This document shows positions 63,766 through 64,000 of a stretch of 64,000 bases of DNA, piece after piece. The notes below the pieces were generated by a model. It ran no database searches, had not been told where the DNA came from, and worked only from the letters and a program-made list of their open reading frames with translations. Position numbers and translations under genes: made by a program. The stretch is from Streptomyces sp. DvalAA-43. GTDB lineage: Bacteria; Actinomycetota; Actinomycetes; Streptomycetales; Streptomycetaceae. Positions within the stretch are counted from its first letter, which is position 1, and the number at the start of each line of letters is the position of its first letter. The DNA lies in assembly GCF_900091725.1 (NCBI RefSeq), contig NZ_FMBW01000012.1, forward strand, positions 1 through 64,000. The letters are read 5' to 3'.

Positions 63766-63923
63766 CTTCGGGACAGGTCCGTGCTCTTCGGAAAGGACTG
63801 CCGCAGCAACCCATTCGTACTCACTTTCGTGCCGCGTTGCCACGGGCTGTGCGCGTACACGAGGTAGATCTCAAGGCCGGTTTCGACGCGGAGCCGGGCA
63901 TGCTGTGTCTTGTTGGCGACCAT
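63760..63923 (-). mobile_element. IS30-family transposase fragment
   Basis: On the minus strand GLEIYLVYAHSPWQRGTKVS and TNGLLRQSFPKSTDLS match the C-terminal DDE region of IS30 transposases (YFCDPHSPWQRGxxENTNGLLRQYFPKGTDLS). The conserved E-N before TNGLL is changed to V-S, so the catalytic Glu is lost. No terminal repeats are visible. Confidence 0.75.
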
Positions 63924-64000
63924 CCGCTGCCGGCGTCGCTCGCGCTGCCCTCGACCGCCACTGTCGCCGTCGAAATCGCCCCGAAGCCCGCCCTCCCGTC
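63924..64000. other. Window end, nothing assignable
   Basis: The last 77 bases contain an open + strand frame (GDHPLPASLALPSTATVAVE) but no start, motif or family resemblance that would support a gene. Confidence 0.4.

Overview
The window reads as chromosome of a Streptomyces or close relative. GC and codon bias are extreme, GTG starts and 4-base ATGA/GTGA overlaps are common, and several lineage hallmarks are present: a hopanoid/dxs block, a conservon, a c-di-AMP riboswitch before a LysM-M23 hydrolase, and Tat-exported polysaccharide enzymes. All calls come from reading the sequence and recalling protein families; no database search was run.

Layout. 1-4242: end of a hopanoid/MEP block (tail of a probable ispG, dxs, a class III aminotransferase, an XRE-cupin regulator behind a double-dyad operator, and a small membrane protein). 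4266-9815: tyrosine phosphatase, GH36 alpha-galactosidase, riboswitch-controlled LysM-M23 peptidase, SGNH hydrolase. 9847-17631: an uncharacterised STM4011-STM4015-type operon (two radical SAM proteins, a phosphatase-fold hydrolase, an ATP-grasp-like protein and two leucine-rich STM4015 paralogues) with a divergent DUF6745 pair. 17697-20959: TetR regulator, AhpD-like protein, flavin/F420-type oxidoreductase, metallo-beta-lactamase-fold hydrolase. 21332-25666: a five-gene conservon whose GTPase has a long Gly/Tyr/Asp repeat extension.

25696-43281: a carbohydrate-utilisation locus. A leftward operon (M60 peptidase, PL8 lyase, DUF2264) and a rightward operon (two permeases, a lipoprotein, M1 peptidase, beta-helix protein) flank a LacI regulator and a 2-hydroxyacid dehydrogenase. 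The same LacI-type 10-mer lies in both operon promoters, so one regulator probably controls the whole set. A split transketolase follows.

43407-54040: a tRNA-Pro(GGG) gene whose 3' half recurs as a perfect 44-bp direct repeat about 10.5 kb away, delimiting a genomic island. All island genes run leftward: PF14907-like nucleotidyltransferase, DegT aminotransferase, SDR, class II DAHP synthase, HPr-kinase-like protein, sulfotransferase, cupin-like protein, APH-fold kinase and a class I DAHP synthase. The last is preceded by an apparent attenuator: a 23-residue leader peptide with Phe, Trp, Tyr and Phe codons, then an intrinsic terminator. I do not recognise this combination as a known pathway; it is the best candidate here for an undescribed system.

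54041-64000: a decaying accessory zone beyond the second att copy. It holds an integrase fragment, a Cys-rich orphan protein, a sensor kinase/response regulator deletion chimera, an intact GntR-MFS pair, a carboxylic acid reductase pseudogene, IS5- and IS30-type remnants, a repeated gene fragment flanking a GNAT acetyltransferase, and a WD40 fragment.
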